A stretch of DNA of 64,000 nt from contig VRUI01000004.1 in the NCBI GenBank assembly GCA_019456225.1, positions 1 through 64,000 on the forward strand. Reading direction: 5' to 3'. Positions 55,901 through 64,000 of this stretch are shown in pieces (the stretch's first letter is position 1; every line of letters begins with the position of its first letter). The notes under the pieces were generated by a model. The model searched no databases. It saw only the letters and a program-made list of their open reading frames with translations, and had not been told where the DNA came from. This DNA is from Planctomycetota bacterium (GTDB lineage Bacteria; Planctomycetota; Phycisphaerae; Sedimentisphaerales; Anaerohalosphaeraceae). The translations under genes were made by a program, and so were the position numbers.

Positions 55901-58900
55901 GTGGGGCTTCGGGCGGCTACTTTGACGGCCGGATGGACAACTTTACCATCTGGTCCAAGTCGCTGATCGACGTCATTCCTCCGACTCCCGATCCAGCGGA
56001 GTTCTTCGTCGAGCCCGTTTCGGTAACCGAGACGGAAGTCGCCATGTTCTCTAAGCAAGGCGCCGATGCTGGCGGCAACGTCGAGTATAATTTTGAAGAG
56101 GCTCTGGGCGGAACCGGCGCCGACGACAGCGGCTGGCAGGGGAGCAGGAGATACTGGGATGAAGATCTCGATCAGGGCGTCACCGAATACGTTTACCGGG
56201 TCACGATGCGAGACGGATCAGGCAACATGACCGACTCGTCGGCCGCCACGCGGCTGACCTGGCAGACCACGAACAAGGTCTATTCCCAGGCCGACGACGC
56301 CACCGGCCTGGCCGTGATCGAGGCCGAGAACTATGGCCGCAAAGCGGCCGGCATCAATGGCTACGAATGGGAGATCAACACGGGCGCGGCAGGCTACCTC
56401 GGCTCGGGCGCGATGATGGTTTCCGCCGGCGGAGCAAACAATGGCGTCGACTATGATGTTAAGTCGCCTCGGATGGATTACTTCATCGATTTCGCCAAGA
56501 CCGGCAACCACTGGGTCTGGGTCCGGGCTCACGGCGCCAATCCCAACGCCGACTCTTACCACCTGGGCGATGACATGCATGCCTCCGGCTGGGGCTATTA
56601 CCAGGCCTGGGGCACCTGGAACATCTATCATTGGATGAAGAAAGGCCCCTTCAGCGTTGATTCGACCGGCGTACACACGATCAATCTCTGGATGCGCGAA
56701 GACGGCACCAGGATCGACCGCCTGCTGGTTACCAGCGACAACGGCTACGTCCCGACCGCGCAGACCGACGGCCAGGGCAACGTGATCGGCGACGGTCCAG
56801 CGGAGAGCGCGTCCGTTACCAGGACCATGCTCTTTAAGGCCGCCATCACCGACAACACGGCGCCTACGCCTGACTCGGCGACGTTTCAGACACTCCCTGC
56901 GGGGGTAAGCGGCTACACGATCTCGATGACGGCCACGACCGGCACGGACGCCAGCGGCGGCGTCGAGTATTACTTCGAGGAGACGAGCGGCACTCCCGGC
57001 GGCACAGACAGCGGCTGGCAAAGCAGCGCGACCTACTCGGACTTTGAGTTGACGCCCGACACGAGTTATTCCTACCGGGTGCGGATGCGCGACATCTATG
57101 GCAACAAAACCGCCTGGTCAGAACCCGAAATCGCCAGTACTACCAATGAAGTGGATAAACAGGCGCCGACGCCGAATCCGGCGCAGTTTGCCGTGCCGCC
57201 CACGCCCGGCATCGCTCAGACCTTGACGATGACGGCGGTTGTGGGAACGGATACGTACGGGTCGGTCGAATACTACTTCACCGAGACGAGCGGCGGCCTG
57301 GGCGGCAGCAACAGCGATTGGCAGTCCAGCCCGACCTATGTCGATTCCGACCTGTCGAGAAGCACGCAATACACCTACACGGTAATGATGCGCGACGGCC
57401 TGGGCAACGTCGGCACGGCCTCGACGCCGCCGGTATCCGGCACGACCAGCTCGGACAAACAAGCGTTATTCTCTGTGGACCACGATAACCTGCCTGCCGT
57501 TGGGGCTTCCGTGGAAACATGGGACGGCTTCACAAAGTCCCATGGAGCTCCGACGGTCGTCGAGTTGGGCGGAGAAAAATGGTATTCGAATCTTAAAGCC
57601 ACCACCTTCGACGGGATGGTGCACAACAGCGGCGACCATGCTGCTGGTACCAGCATCCCGATCAATGGTGCAACCATTGTGACTGCGGTCAAGCCCGAAC
57701 GGGAGGATGTCGGCGACGGGGGCTGGTGCTCGATTGTGGATATTTTCTACGATCAGTTGTGCATGGGTATCAAGAACCAGACCGGAGAGGTCAAAGTCAA
57801 GATATCCGGAGCCAGCGGAAGCAACCACACTTGGACCAGTACGGCCCTCATACCCGAAGAACCAGGCGTGCTGACCCTTAGCGTCGGAAGCGGAGCCAAC
57901 CCAGCATTCGAGGTCTTCTGGCAGGGCGCAGATGATCCGGAGCCGATATTGATTGGAACAGGAAACGGCAATACAGGCGGCGAGACTTACACCGCGTTGT
58001 ACGCACAAGCTAATAACAGGGCCCACGGCAGTGCTATCAGCATCGGCCGCGGCTGGAGGGCTGATAATTGGTCGACCTACAACGGGCTGATCGGTGATAC
58101 GTATGTATTCGACGAGCAGCTATCAGCAGCGGCCCTTTTGAGGGTGCAAGATGCTGTTCGTGCGGCCATGGGCATCGGTAGGCCAGCTGACACAGATGCT
58201 CCAACACCTGACCCTGCAACATTTGCAAGTGCTCCGGCTGCTGACAGCGATACTGCTATCAGCATGACGGCGACAACAGGCACTGATGCTTCCGGTCCTG
58301 TAAAGTATCTCTTTACATGTACAGCAGGCGGTGGTAACAGCAGTTCATGGCAGACAAGCGCTTCGTACACCGACAGCGGTCTGACTGCAAGCACACAGTA
58401 TACCTACACGGTTACAATGCGTGACGCTTTAGGCAATACAGGTACTGCTTCCAGTGGTGCAAGTGCTACAACCGATCCTGTACCGGATATTACCGGTGAC
58501 GGCGAGATCAATCTGCTTGACCTTTCGAAGATGGCTATGCAATGGGGTCAGAGTGATTGTGCCAACAATGACTGGTGCGATGGGACGGACCTTGATATGA
58601 GCGGTCAGGTTGGTTTAAGCGACTTGATCGTGCTTGCTGAGCAATGGTTAGTGAATGTTACCACCGATCCCTCGATGATCTTGATCGACCCGGAAACCGG
58701 CGTCACTGTCTCGAGTGAGTATTCCGGAGAAGATACTCCGGGTGCCCACATCGTCGACGACAGTGGGTTGTCTGGGGGGATGCATGACTCTGATTATAAA
58801 AATATGTGGTTGTCTAGCGGCATCGGATACGGAGGGGAAGATACAGATCCTTCCGTGACCTTCGATCTGGGGGCGGTGTATACCATCAGTAGCTTCCACG

Positions 58901-59175
58901 TTTGGAACTACAACCAGGCTGGTCTCCCTAGACGCGGCATCAATAACGTTTCGGTTGAGTACGGGACCACGGCGGCGCTAGGTTCAACAGTCGCTGGGAT
59001 TACCAACTTTGCCCAGGCAACAGGAGCCGATGGATATACTGGCGAAAAATTCGATACGTTCACACCGTTCAGTGCGCGATACATCAAGTTCGATATTAAC
59101 AGCAATCACGGCGACGTCAACTTATTCTACGGGCTTTCGGAAGTTCAATTTTATGGCTGGATTTCCACTCCATGA
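52903..59175 (+). CDS. Giant secreted mosaic protein with HEYTH metallopeptidase-like domain
   Basis: 2090 aa with signal peptide (about 1-25). Domains in order, approximate residues: LamG-like sandwich 100-245; DUF6055-like domain 256-565 with H386-E-Y-T-H390 and Glu406 in WWETH, a zincin pattern; left-handed beta-helix of hexapeptide-like repeats 686-795 (GNARV, GNAVV, DNALV); LamG 830-1022; FN3-like 1026-1122; CBM6/malectin-like 1136-1275 (IEAENYG); two FN3-like 1316-1515; LamG-like 1520-1758; FN3-like 1765-1858; dockerin-like EF-hand pair 1863-1915; F5/8C discoidin 1923-2090. GAGGA precedes the ATG. Predicted role: binding and processing of glycoproteins or matrix. The catalytic claim is inference. 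Confidence 0.8.
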   Translation: MKSLDVMKSFIIVSLVACLSAISLGGVVPVASPFYAGAEQTDARMIYVGGSGSGGKLAVDCHADFMVARDDSNVVQNWCNAGTFKWSFGFFSFDGPSSEYPSFNSNLNGSTAVTFDGGDKLRMILEPGFGYTLPSEITDGVVTVEMWIQNPSVQAGEVLISFEDSPGFDLTVDNFSMSGSTSWQHLVAISTGTQVEYYLNGSYKTTQAGAIDFDGNAVINLGAESFTGSIAAIRIHTKQMNATDISHNYTGGVGLGTYLFYPIHATDIEHAWWGDPDRSVDPGTDLRWHESAHFRSMWDEAENPNPGDDIGARILATQLDKLETVYTYMNEKSGKHLPLVSNDENKRGDGRKYKWIVGNGWGGAWSGSSPFGLGYGIFYAGYDNPHEYTHGTDGHQMNSITGQWWETHANFQVSWLGNPQVNPVTNCPKHAHVYPTTGGNYYHSYLIWDHLVESPEYGGLYVTRMWNMGPSSGANGNGSVFPPRAMTALEPSPATPFDHEWVKMAARNITWDYPSHPEYASTWNNWGEKKYNHRKHYTLLNEVPYLATGWYEPPKWRTPQQHGYNICALEANAGPVTADLNGFYDASHDSEWTAMFVAVDNGTPRYGEIFNTQSPGSFEVLAGDDELYLVVAATPQIIMEIGIFSNQGEANTDYRGASKDRFPYQVKLTGTTPKASLWIPSTAKNGFIAASAYVAPTAYIASGAQVLDNARVEDYAQVYGTVSGNAVVSGYAYINSGAIVTDNALVSDHAIIRGGSSIYGNARVLEHADIHGVPIYDYAVCKGNSEVSGPIHGNAMIDGNYIKNGDHSTGYQFLWAWGDYIQDGETYQDFGGLFLEYKFEQQNAYRVWDTYGATWARLINGASYASDHGGTVLDLDGVDQFVDLHSSVATSNDVSFVVDVKWDGGANGQRIFEFSNPNGDVCWLSPSDSQGKLSFGINVDGDEQVVRAANPLPTGVWKTVSVMMFDDKAVVQIDGFDWGSNDAFTHDVKDVSASVCYLGRGASGGYFDGRMDNFTIWSKSLIDVIPPTPDPAEFFVEPVSVTETEVAMFSKQGADAGGNVEYNFEEALGGTGADDSGWQGSRRYWDEDLDQGVTEYVYRVTMRDGSGNMTDSSAATRLTWQTTNKVYSQADDATGLAVIEAENYGRKAAGINGYEWEINTGAAGYLGSGAMMVSAGGANNGVDYDVKSPRMDYFIDFAKTGNHWVWVRAHGANPNADSYHLGDDMHASGWGYYQAWGTWNIYHWMKKGPFSVDSTGVHTINLWMREDGTRIDRLLVTSDNGYVPTAQTDGQGNVIGDGPAESASVTRTMLFKAAITDNTAPTPDSATFQTLPAGVSGYTISMTATTGTDASGGVEYYFEETSGTPGGTDSGWQSSATYSDFELTPDTSYSYRVRMRDIYGNKTAWSEPEIASTTNEVDKQAPTPNPAQFAVPPTPGIAQTLTMTAVVGTDTYGSVEYYFTETSGGLGGSNSDWQSSPTYVDSDLSRSTQYTYTVMMRDGLGNVGTASTPPVSGTTSSDKQALFSVDHDNLPAVGASVETWDGFTKSHGAPTVVELGGEKWYSNLKATTFDGMVHNSGDHAAGTSIPINGATIVTAVKPEREDVGDGGWCSIVDIFYDQLCMGIKNQTGEVKVKISGASGSNHTWTSTALIPEEPGVLTLSVGSGANPAFEVFWQGADDPEPILIGTGNGNTGGETYTALYAQANNRAHGSAISIGRGWRADNWSTYNGLIGDTYVFDEQLSAAALLRVQDAVRAAMGIGRPADTDAPTPDPATFASAPAADSDTAISMTATTGTDASGPVKYLFTCTAGGGNSSSWQTSASYTDSGLTASTQYTYTVTMRDALGNTGTASSGASATTDPVPDITGDGEINLLDLSKMAMQWGQSDCANNDWCDGTDLDMSGQVGLSDLIVLAEQWLVNVTTDPSMILIDPETGVTVSSEYSGEDTPGAHIVDDSGLSGGMHDSDYKNMWLSSGIGYGGEDTDPSVTFDLGAVYTISSFHVWNYNQAGLPRRGINNVSVEYGTTAALGSTVAGITNFAQATGADGYTGEKFDTFTPFSARYIKFDINSNHGDVNLFYGLSEVQFYGWISTP

Positions 59176-59276
59176 ACTCCAACCGTTATTAACAATAGAA
59201 ATTAAAGGGAAATTAAAGCCCGACGCCGGGCGTAGTAGATTAGGGGCTGGCTGGGATATATTAGCATACGATATAC

Positions 59277-59402
59277 GATGACTTCGAAGGCGGCTGCACC
59301 ACCGGCGAATGCTGTGAAGGAACAGACCTTGACATGAACGGCGAAGTAAACATCGGCGACTTTGCAGTATTAGCCTACCACTGGTTACTCACTTCAAACT
59401 AA
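59277..59402 (+). pseudogene. Orphan dockerin-like module fragment
   Basis: A 41-codon stretch with EGTDLDMNGEVNIGDFAVLAYHW, ending in a natural stop. It has no start of its own and upstream is out of frame. It is the C-terminal end of a dockerin-bearing protein, left behind about 100 bp after the giant gene, so the 3' end of this locus was rearranged. Confidence 0.65.
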
Positions 59403-59657
59403 ACCTTGAAGTGACCTAAATGGTCGTAATGTTTTAATGGCTCAGTTGATCGGATTGTTTACATTAGTGAAAAGGACGATTTCGTCAGTATCAATAGTAA
59501 CGAGTCTGTAAAGTTCGTTTCTGATACCTTAACAGCACCTGAACTATATTTATGTGGTTCAGGTGCCAATATGAACAATCATTCTAATGAAATAAAAAAG
59601 CAAGAAAGCAATGTTGAATGAACTCTCCCGAAAATGCTTTCAAAACGGTTGACATCC
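59403..59657. other. Spacer with 10-bp perfect hairpin
   Basis: GCACCTGAAC (59533-59542) and GTTCAGGTGC (59555-59564) pair perfectly around a 12-nt loop. There is no T tract. No gene is seen. Confidence 0.5.
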
Positions 59658-60881
59658 TTACGTTTTCAAACCACTCAAGTTCACTTCCAGCCGTTTATTC
59701 TCTTTAATAAGTTTATCCATGGTCAAAAGAGCGCCCCTGGCGGCAGCTTCACGGCCGAGGATAGTTGTAAGCACGCCATCGACAGAACGTTGAAGTGTGT
59801 CGTTTGTATAAATTCCTTCACCAATATTGCGATAGAATGTGGCAATATTCCGTTTGGCTCCGGCGGAATAGAGGCTCTTAACATCTCCTGAATAATGCCC
59901 CTTGCCTCCGCGCACATAGGACTTGCCCCAGTACTCGATCAGGGCATTGGCCGTCTGGCCGTAAACATGACAGCTAAGCCTGCCGTCGGTATTGTTCTTT
60001 AGAGCCTGCCCGAAATGATTGTGCACAACCCCGTTTGCATACTTAAAGACGATAGAGCATACATCCCGGCTGTCACCGTGAGGATTCGCCCGGCAGATTC
60101 TCGAAAAACCCGATGCCGCCACAGGTTTCTGGCCAATTGCCCAGAGTGCCGCGTCGATAGCATGAATATCGTAGTTGCCGATAAGGTCGCAGCCAAGGGC
60201 TATCGTATTTACCCAGATAAGCCGTTGCAATAGGTTTTCGATAGTGTCAGCCTTGGGAGGGTCCGGCCAGCCATTGCATATCCCATAAGTCGCTACCTGG
60301 GAAATTGGGCCGATCTGCCCGGCATGGATCGCTTTGGCAACTTTTATATTGACCGGGTCGGTTGGCATTTGATAATCGACCAGAAATACTCTTTTATTGT
60401 TTGTTGACTTCTTGCCCGCCTCCAAAATCGCCATACAGCCGGGCACATCCACCGCGACCGGTTTGGCCATATACACATGCAAACCCGCCTGGACCGCTCT
60501 TTCGGCATGTTCCGGAAGGAAATAGGGTGGCGTCTCCAACGCAACGGCCTCTACACCGCTATCGATTAGCTTTTTATATCCCGACAATCCCGAAAAACGC
60601 CTCCTACTGCTGACACCAAGCGCATCACCGCATTGATCGACCACATGCCCAAAGTAATCCGCCACAGCATGCATCTCATATCCGCCATGTTCCTTAAATA
60701 ACTTGGCGATCCACCGACCGCGTCCCCCGCAGCCGATCACGCCAAGTTTGATCTTACGTGCAACTTGTTTTGTGTCGGTCGCCTGCCCAAAAACATTGCC
60801 CCCACCGACAACCAAGCCGGCCGTCCCCGCTGCCTTCAATATCTCTCTACGTGTCATATCGATTTTACTCAATGCAGACAT
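59658..60881 (-). CDS. Gfo/Idh/MocA oxidoreductase, Tat-exported
   Basis: 407-aa NAD(P)-dependent oxidoreductase. A Tat motif T-R-R-E-I-L-K near residue 10 precedes a hydrophobic segment. The nucleotide site is LGVIGCGGRGRWIA. The catalytic lysine is kept in VYMAKPVAVD, but the family's usual Glu before it (E-K-P) is Ala. The C-terminal domain has GNYDIHAIDAALWAIG with the conserved Asp-His helix. GAGAGG lies before the ATG. It is the last of three minus-strand genes with a sugar symporter and an arabinose isomerase. Confidence 0.9.
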   Translation of the reverse strand: MSALSKIDMTRREILKAAGTAGLVVGGGNVFGQATDTKQVARKIKLGVIGCGGRGRWIAKLFKEHGGYEMHAVADYFGHVVDQCGDALGVSSRRRFSGLSGYKKLIDSGVEAVALETPPYFLPEHAERAVQAGLHVYMAKPVAVDVPGCMAILEAGKKSTNNKRVFLVDYQMPTDPVNIKVAKAIHAGQIGPISQVATYGICNGWPDPPKADTIENLLQRLIWVNTIALGCDLIGNYDIHAIDAALWAIGQKPVAASGFSRICRANPHGDSRDVCSIVFKYANGVVHNHFGQALKNNTDGRLSCHVYGQTANALIEYWGKSYVRGGKGHYSGDVKSLYSAGAKRNIATFYRNIGEGIYTNDTLQRSVDGVLTTILGREAAARGALLTMDKLIKENKRLEVNLSGLKT

Positions 60882-61041
60882 TTTAATATCCTCTCAAACT
60901 CAAACTCAATGAGTATAAATCAAAAATTTTGCGTTCATGATTAGAATTTCGAATTCCAAATTGGAATTTTGCAAAAGTTTAGTTCTTAGTTGAAATCTTA
61001 GCGAAACTGTCTTAGGCAACTACAAATCATGCGAAAGTTAA

Positions 61042-62760
61042 TTACCAGAAATATGCATAAAAGGCTATTGTAAAAGTGATGATTACTCCCGAATGGAATA
61101 AATCCCAGTTATTCCAGCTACTGCGAGTTTCGGCAATCTGTTCAGCGGTACCAGAACCATAGGCAAGACCCGTAAGCATTTCCTGTGACGGTTTTTTTGT
61201 AAACAAACTGATGATTATGATCGACACTATACAAATCACGAACAGGACGATACAGAAGTGCAGCCAGTTCGGTGCAACCATGGTATTGTATAAAATTCCG
61301 TCATGATCAAGAGATTTTGAGAATATTTTCAATGTTAATCGCGACATGCCTATGACAAATCCAATAATCAGCCCCCACAGCCCACCGGCGGCGGTAGTCT
61401 TTTTAGAAAAGATTCCCATCACAAAAACTGCGGCAATCCCTGGTGCAAGTAATGACTGGACATCTTGCAGGTATTCATAAAGGACATCACTCAAGCTTTT
61501 CATAATCGGAATCCAAAGGATTCCCAGTACAACGACCACTGCCGTAGCGACACGACCGACAAATACCAGCTTTTTCTCAGGAGTATCTGGTTTGAATTTC
61601 TTATAGAAGTCAACAGTAAAAAGCATCGCAGAAGAATTAAACAAAGAGGCCAGCGAACTCATAAGTGCCGCAACCAGCCCCCCTACAACGATACCCTTGA
61701 CACCTGCCGGCAATAGTTCGGAAACCAATACCGGGAAAGCCTTGTCAGGATCATCCAGTGGAAGCTTGCCCTGCTGATGTAGCGCAAAAGCGATCATCCC
61801 GGGGATCAGGAAGATAAACACTGGCAGAAGTTTTAGGTAAGCACCAAATATGGTACCCCGGCGAGCCTGCTTCTGATCTCGACCGGAAAGAACACGCTGG
61901 ACAATATATTGATCGGTACACCAGTACCAAAAACCGATGATAGCCGAGCCGAACAGGACACCAGTCCATGGGAATTTCGGATCGTCTGCCGAACGCACCA
62001 GCGACATCATGGTATCGCCATGTTTGGTCGTCTGGTCTCGGCAAATTTCTTCCAGGGTAGTCCAGCCTTCAATGACACCAGCTCCGCTGAGTTTGCATAA
62101 ACCGACAACCACAATAACTATTGAACCGATCAAAAGTACCGGTGTCTGCAGGACTGATGTATAAAGAACCGCTTTCATGCCGCCAAAAATCGTGTAAAGA
62201 CCGGTTATAACCACCAGGCCTATGGCGCCGACCCAGAAGAAATCGATCTGCTGGCCGAGAATCGTTATATTCTCAATGCCAAGCACTGTTTTAAATACCA
62301 TTCCTCCTGCCCAGACAGTAACTGCTACTTTGGTAAGGACATAACTGATAAGCGAAATGATCGATAGGAATGACCGGGCGGCCGGACAATAGCGGCGTTC
62401 GAGAAATTCCGGCATGGTAAACACCATACTACGGGAATAAAACGGCACAAATGCCCAGCCCAATACCAGGATCATCCAGGCCTGTATCTCCCAGTGGGCC
62501 ATTGCCATACCGCTTTGAGCACCGGCTCCGGCCAGCCCCACCAAGTGTTCGGATCCGATGTTGGAAGCGAAAATCGAGGCGCCAATTGCCACCCAACCAG
62601 CATCTCTACCGGCCAGAAAATAGTCGGTGGACGTCTCTGATTTTTGCATGACTACATAAACAACAATTGCGATCATGCCCAGGAAAAATAATCCCAGCGT
62701 ACTCCAGTCCTGCCAGCCAAAACCTGTCTGGTTGGCTAATATAGTATGAAATATTCCCAT
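61042..62760 (-). CDS. Sodium/solute symporter (SSS family), sugar type
   Basis: 572-aa inner-membrane protein with about 13-14 helices. Signature pieces: TDYFLAGRDAGWVAIGASIFASNIGSEHLVGLAGAGA, the Na+-site region typical of SGLT-like transporters, FTMPEFLERRY, a conserved IFGGMKAVLYT and LVAALMSSLASLFNSSAMLFTVDFYKKF. The WYWCTDQYIVQRVLSG block is characteristic of SSS sugar carriers. AAAGG precedes the ATG. Its position 82 nt behind araA suggests uptake of arabinose or a related sugar; myo-inositol or galactose types look similar. Confidence 0.92.
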   Translation of the reverse strand: MGIFHTILANQTGFGWQDWSTLGLFFLGMIAIVVYVVMQKSETSTDYFLAGRDAGWVAIGASIFASNIGSEHLVGLAGAGAQSGMAMAHWEIQAWMILVLGWAFVPFYSRSMVFTMPEFLERRYCPAARSFLSIISLISYVLTKVAVTVWAGGMVFKTVLGIENITILGQQIDFFWVGAIGLVVITGLYTIFGGMKAVLYTSVLQTPVLLIGSIVIVVVGLCKLSGAGVIEGWTTLEEICRDQTTKHGDTMMSLVRSADDPKFPWTGVLFGSAIIGFWYWCTDQYIVQRVLSGRDQKQARRGTIFGAYLKLLPVFIFLIPGMIAFALHQQGKLPLDDPDKAFPVLVSELLPAGVKGIVVGGLVAALMSSLASLFNSSAMLFTVDFYKKFKPDTPEKKLVFVGRVATAVVVVLGILWIPIMKSLSDVLYEYLQDVQSLLAPGIAAVFVMGIFSKKTTAAGGLWGLIIGFVIGMSRLTLKIFSKSLDHDGILYNTMVAPNWLHFCIVLFVICIVSIIIISLFTKKPSQEMLTGLAYGSGTAEQIAETRSSWNNWDLFHSGVIITFTIAFYAYFW

Positions 62761-62842
62761 TGATTCAACCTTTCTGTGTACTCAATTAATGTTGGCACCC
62801 TATGCCAATACTTTCAGAAAACATCTCCCCCGGTAGCTATAG

Positions 62843-64000
62843 TCATCCAAGACCATTTGCTAACATGTAATATATTTCATTAATGCGGATATCTTTTTTA
62901 AACTCAGATATCTCCGTATTATCGTCAATCAGGAGATATTCTATCCCGACCATTTCGGCAAAATCTTCCAGATGTTCTTTGGTGATAGCCATGCTAAAGC
63001 CGCTATGATGTGCCCCGCCGCCCAGAATCCAGGCTGTTGCTGCTGTTTTTAGATCAGGAGCCGGATCCCAGAGCACCCTGGCCACTGGAAGTTTTGGCAT
63101 ATCATTTTCGGGTGCAAGAACGTTACAGGGATTCACCAGCATTCGGAACCGATTGCCCATGTCCATTAATGAGACGTTGATTCCCTGTCCCTGTGGAACG
63201 TTAAAGACCAGCCTGGGCGGGTCCGCTTTACCACCGATTCCTAGCGGATGAACTTCCAGGGCAGGTTTATCGCCGGCAATGGATGGACAAACCTCAAGCA
63301 TGTGAGCACCAAGAACTTTCATATTGCCCGGCTCAAGATGGTAAGTATAGTCTTCCATAAACGATGTTCCACCCGTCAAGCCAGTGGCCATGACTTTCAT
63401 CGCCCTGACCAGGGCGGCGGTTTTCCAGTCACCTTCAGCACCGAAACCATAGCCGGCGGCCATTAAACGCTGAACCGGTAAGCCTGGTAATTGCTCCAGA
63501 CCATGGAGGTCTTCAAACGTAGTAGTAAAAGCAGAAAAACCACCTTCTTCAAGAAATGCTTTCATGCCGGATTCTATGCGAGCTGATTCTTCAACGGCTT
63601 TCATCTGTTCGGCAGAAAGGGCAATATGATAAGTATCCTGGAATTCGGTAACCAGAGCTTTAGTTTGCTTGTTAGATACCTGTTTTATATATTTGACCAG
63701 ATCACCCACACCAAAACCGTTTACTGAAAAACCAAACTGCTTTTGAGCCTGAACTTTATCACCTTCAGTTACAGCCACTTCTCGCATATTGTCCCCGAAG
63801 CGGGCGACTTTCAGCCCTTGCCATTCATGCCGGCCACAGGCGGCTCTCATCCATACATCTAGTTTCGAGACCACCTGGTCATCTTGCCAGTGCCCGACAA
63901 TAACTTTACGATTCTTTCTGAGGCGACTGCAGATAAAACCGAACTCCCGGCCGCCGTGAGCGGACTGGTTGAGATTCATAAAGTCCATGTCGATGGAATC
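62843..64000 (-). CDS. araA: L-arabinose isomerase, N-terminus beyond window
   Basis: Converts L-arabinose to L-ribulose using Mn2+. Only the last 385 or so of about 500 residues are inside the window; the frame is open to base 64000. The active-site and metal residues fall in [11 protein letters not shown] (Glu), [10 protein letters not shown] (Glu), [11 protein letters not shown] (His) and [10 protein letters not shown] (His). The gene leads a minus-strand cluster with an SSS symporter and a Gfo/Idh oxidoreductase. With xylB at the other end it suggests pentose use. Confidence 0.93.
   Translation of the reverse strand, partial: DSIDMDFMNLNQSAHGGREFGFICSRLRKNRKVIVGHWQDDQVVSKLDVWMRAACGRHEWQGLKVARFGDNMREVAVTEGDKVQAQKQFGFSVNGFGVGDLVKYIKQVSNKQTKALVTEFQDTYHIALSAEQMKAVEESARIESGMKAFLEEGGFSAFTTTFEDLHGLEQLPGLPVQRLMAAGYGFGAEGDWKTAALVRAMKVMATGLTGGTSFMEDYTYHLEPGNMKVLGAHMLEVCPSIAGDKPALEVHPLGIGGKADPPRLVFNVPQGQGINVSLMDMGNRFRMLVNPCNVLAPENDMPKLPVARVLWDPAPDLKTAATAWILGGGAHHSGFSMAITKEHLEDFAEMVGIEYLLIDDNTEISEFKKDIRINEIYYMLANGLG

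Overview
The window looks like a chromosome segment of a Planctomycetota bacterium of the Phycisphaerae/Sedimentisphaerales kind. This is inferred from gene content, not from a marker gene: several sulfatases, Gfo/Idh oxidoreductases with Tat signals, a ThuA/PmoA-like fusion, an H-X-DG pseudopilin ending in four tryptophans, large secreted proteins with dockerin-like EF-hand pairs, and many short dispersed repeats. An outer-membrane porin and lipoproteins point to a diderm envelope.

Layout. 1-6 kb: xylulokinase, sialidase, tRNA-Lys, a decayed sulfatase start and an intact sulfatase. 5.9-12.3 kb: accessory, gene-poor island with three unrecognised or HEPN-like genes, a 35-aa lysine-rich protein, a cold-shock protein, a pseudopilin, tRNA-Gln and dense repeats, including a tandem array of structured 47-nt units and a 123-nt hairpin. 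12.5-16.3 kb: CHASE/PAS histidine kinase and a tRNA-dihydrouridine synthase. 16.4-24 kb: a long minus-strand operon nusA-infB-rbfA-(HhH/H1-like)-hisG-yebC behind a consensus promoter and an attenuator-like leader. 24-36.6 kb: a membrane protein, pyrF, a SUMF1-fold dockerin protein, an alginate-export-type porin, a PepSY membrane protein, homoserine dehydrogenase with a phosphoglycerate-mutase-like putative homoserine kinase, a GH29 fucosidase, a DUF1080 lipoprotein, and an AAA/DUF4143 ATPase under a perfect 20-bp inverted repeat. 36.6-46.2 kb: DUF2752 protein, hisF, hisH, tRNA-Ser, then ThuA/DUF6807, Gfo/Idh, iduronate-sulfatase-like sulfatase, M24 peptidase and an MTA phosphorylase. 46.2-59.4 kb: a 1031-aa repeat protein, an HMGL-family synthase, a HAD protein, a deletion derivative of IS66 with near-perfect target duplication, and a 2090-aa secreted putative metallopeptidase. 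59.6-64 kb: Gfo/Idh, sodium/sugar symporter and the 3' part of L-arabinose isomerase.

Together the accessory genes describe a degrader of sulfated, fucosylated and possibly sialylated glycans: hydrolases and sulfatases at the surface or periplasm, a porin, a Na+-coupled sugar transporter, and cytoplasmic pentose catabolism (araA, xylB). Dockerin-like tails recur in three secreted proteins plus an orphan module, with no cohesin recognised here. Core genes (his, thr, pyr, translation) are interspersed. The strongest leads are the structured tandem array near 8.6-8.96 kb, the composite hairpin family that also sits between nusA and infB, the nusA leader, the leaderless ATPase gene inside a large palindrome, the degenerate glycosylase with a histone-H1-like tail, and the giant mosaic HEYTH protein.
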